This document shows positions 63,924-64,000 of a DNA stretch of 64,000 bases, piece after piece. Below the pieces are notes generated by a model. The model did no database searches. It was given only the letters and a program-made list of their open reading frames with translations, and was not told the origin of the DNA. The stretch is taken from positions 20,729 to 84,728 of the forward strand of contig NZ_SRPJ01000007.1 of NCBI RefSeq assembly GCF_004785665.1, read 5' to 3'. The position numbers and the translations under genes were made by a program. Each line of letters begins with the position of its first letter. Within the stretch, counting starts at the first letter, position 1. Source of the stretch: Staphylococcus pragensis. GTDB taxonomy: Bacteria; Bacillota; Bacilli; Staphylococcales; Staphylococcaceae.

Positions 63924-64000
63924 ATGTTTTGAATACAAAAATAGCGCAATTACCTCTATAATTATTAGCTACCACACCAAATAAAAAAGAAAGGTAATGC

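Overview
The window is a 64 kb stretch of low-GC Firmicute chromosome that I assign to Staphylococcus, most likely a coagulase-negative species. The proteins and gene order (rplJL, rpoBC, rpsLG, fusA, tuf, kbl, ilvE, tadA, sdr, vraABC, vraX, pdxK, ung, hemQ, pta, mvaK1-mvaD-mvaK2) follow the Staphylococcus aureus backbone closely. The surface proteins, the small-gene island, the transporter set and the intergenic repeats differ from S. aureus. I cannot name the species from sequence alone. Family assignments come from recognising motifs and remembered homologues, not from a database search.

Layout. 1-15.2 kb: translation and transcription core (rplA end, L10 leader, rplJ, rplL, an RsmC-like methyltransferase, rpoB, rpoC, an L7Ae-like protein, rpsL, rpsG, fusA, tuf). 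15.2-26.1 kb: amino-acid metabolism (M20 amidohydrolase, kbl, ornithine cyclodeaminase family, GalE-like threonine dehydrogenase, ilvE) plus GNAT and Nudix genes and a large LPXTG-anchored 5'-nucleotidase resembling AdsA. 26.1-27.8 kb: an island of very small genes, including a 25-residue phenol-soluble-modulin-like peptide and a small membrane protein split at a -1 slippery heptamer. 27.9-32.1 kb: HAD hydrolases, two deoxynucleoside kinases, tadA and a flavin reductase. 32.5-35.5 kb: an Sdr-type adhesin gene with an in-frame stop. 35.6-44 kb: an MFS transporter, the folE2/bshB2/yojF operon, hxlAB and an orphan gtfA/gtfB pair whose gtfA is frameshifted. 44-52 kb: vraA-vraB-vraC and a follow-on gene, a ProP-like transporter, vraX, a truncated FAD monooxygenase and pdxK. 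51.6-63.5 kb: ung, small conserved genes, an APC permease, a split ThrE exporter, a candidate RsaA sRNA, hemQ, pta, lipL, the mevalonate operon and a DUF1450 gene. The last 400 bases hold a decayed IS431-type end.

How the genes fit together. kbl and the threonine dehydrogenase form a two-step threonine-to-glycine route, although about 5.7 kb separates them; both have candidate catabolite-response elements upstream. ilvE has a near-consensus CodY box next to a good promoter. The Sdr adhesin carries a Ser-rich stalk and GtfA/GtfB belong to the family that glycosylates such stalks, but both the adhesin gene and gtfA are interrupted here. The mevalonate genes form one operon for isoprenoid precursors. 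pta and lipL overlap and link acetyl-CoA and lipoyl metabolism.

The observations I rate highest are the PSM-like peptide gene and its neighbouring microproteins, the broken adhesin/glycosyltransferase pair, the histidine-rich stalk of the AdsA-like protein, a dispersed palindromic repeat family whose copies covary in the stem, and a C-rich stem-loop downstream of vraX. No tRNA, rRNA, CRISPR array or intact mobile element was seen.
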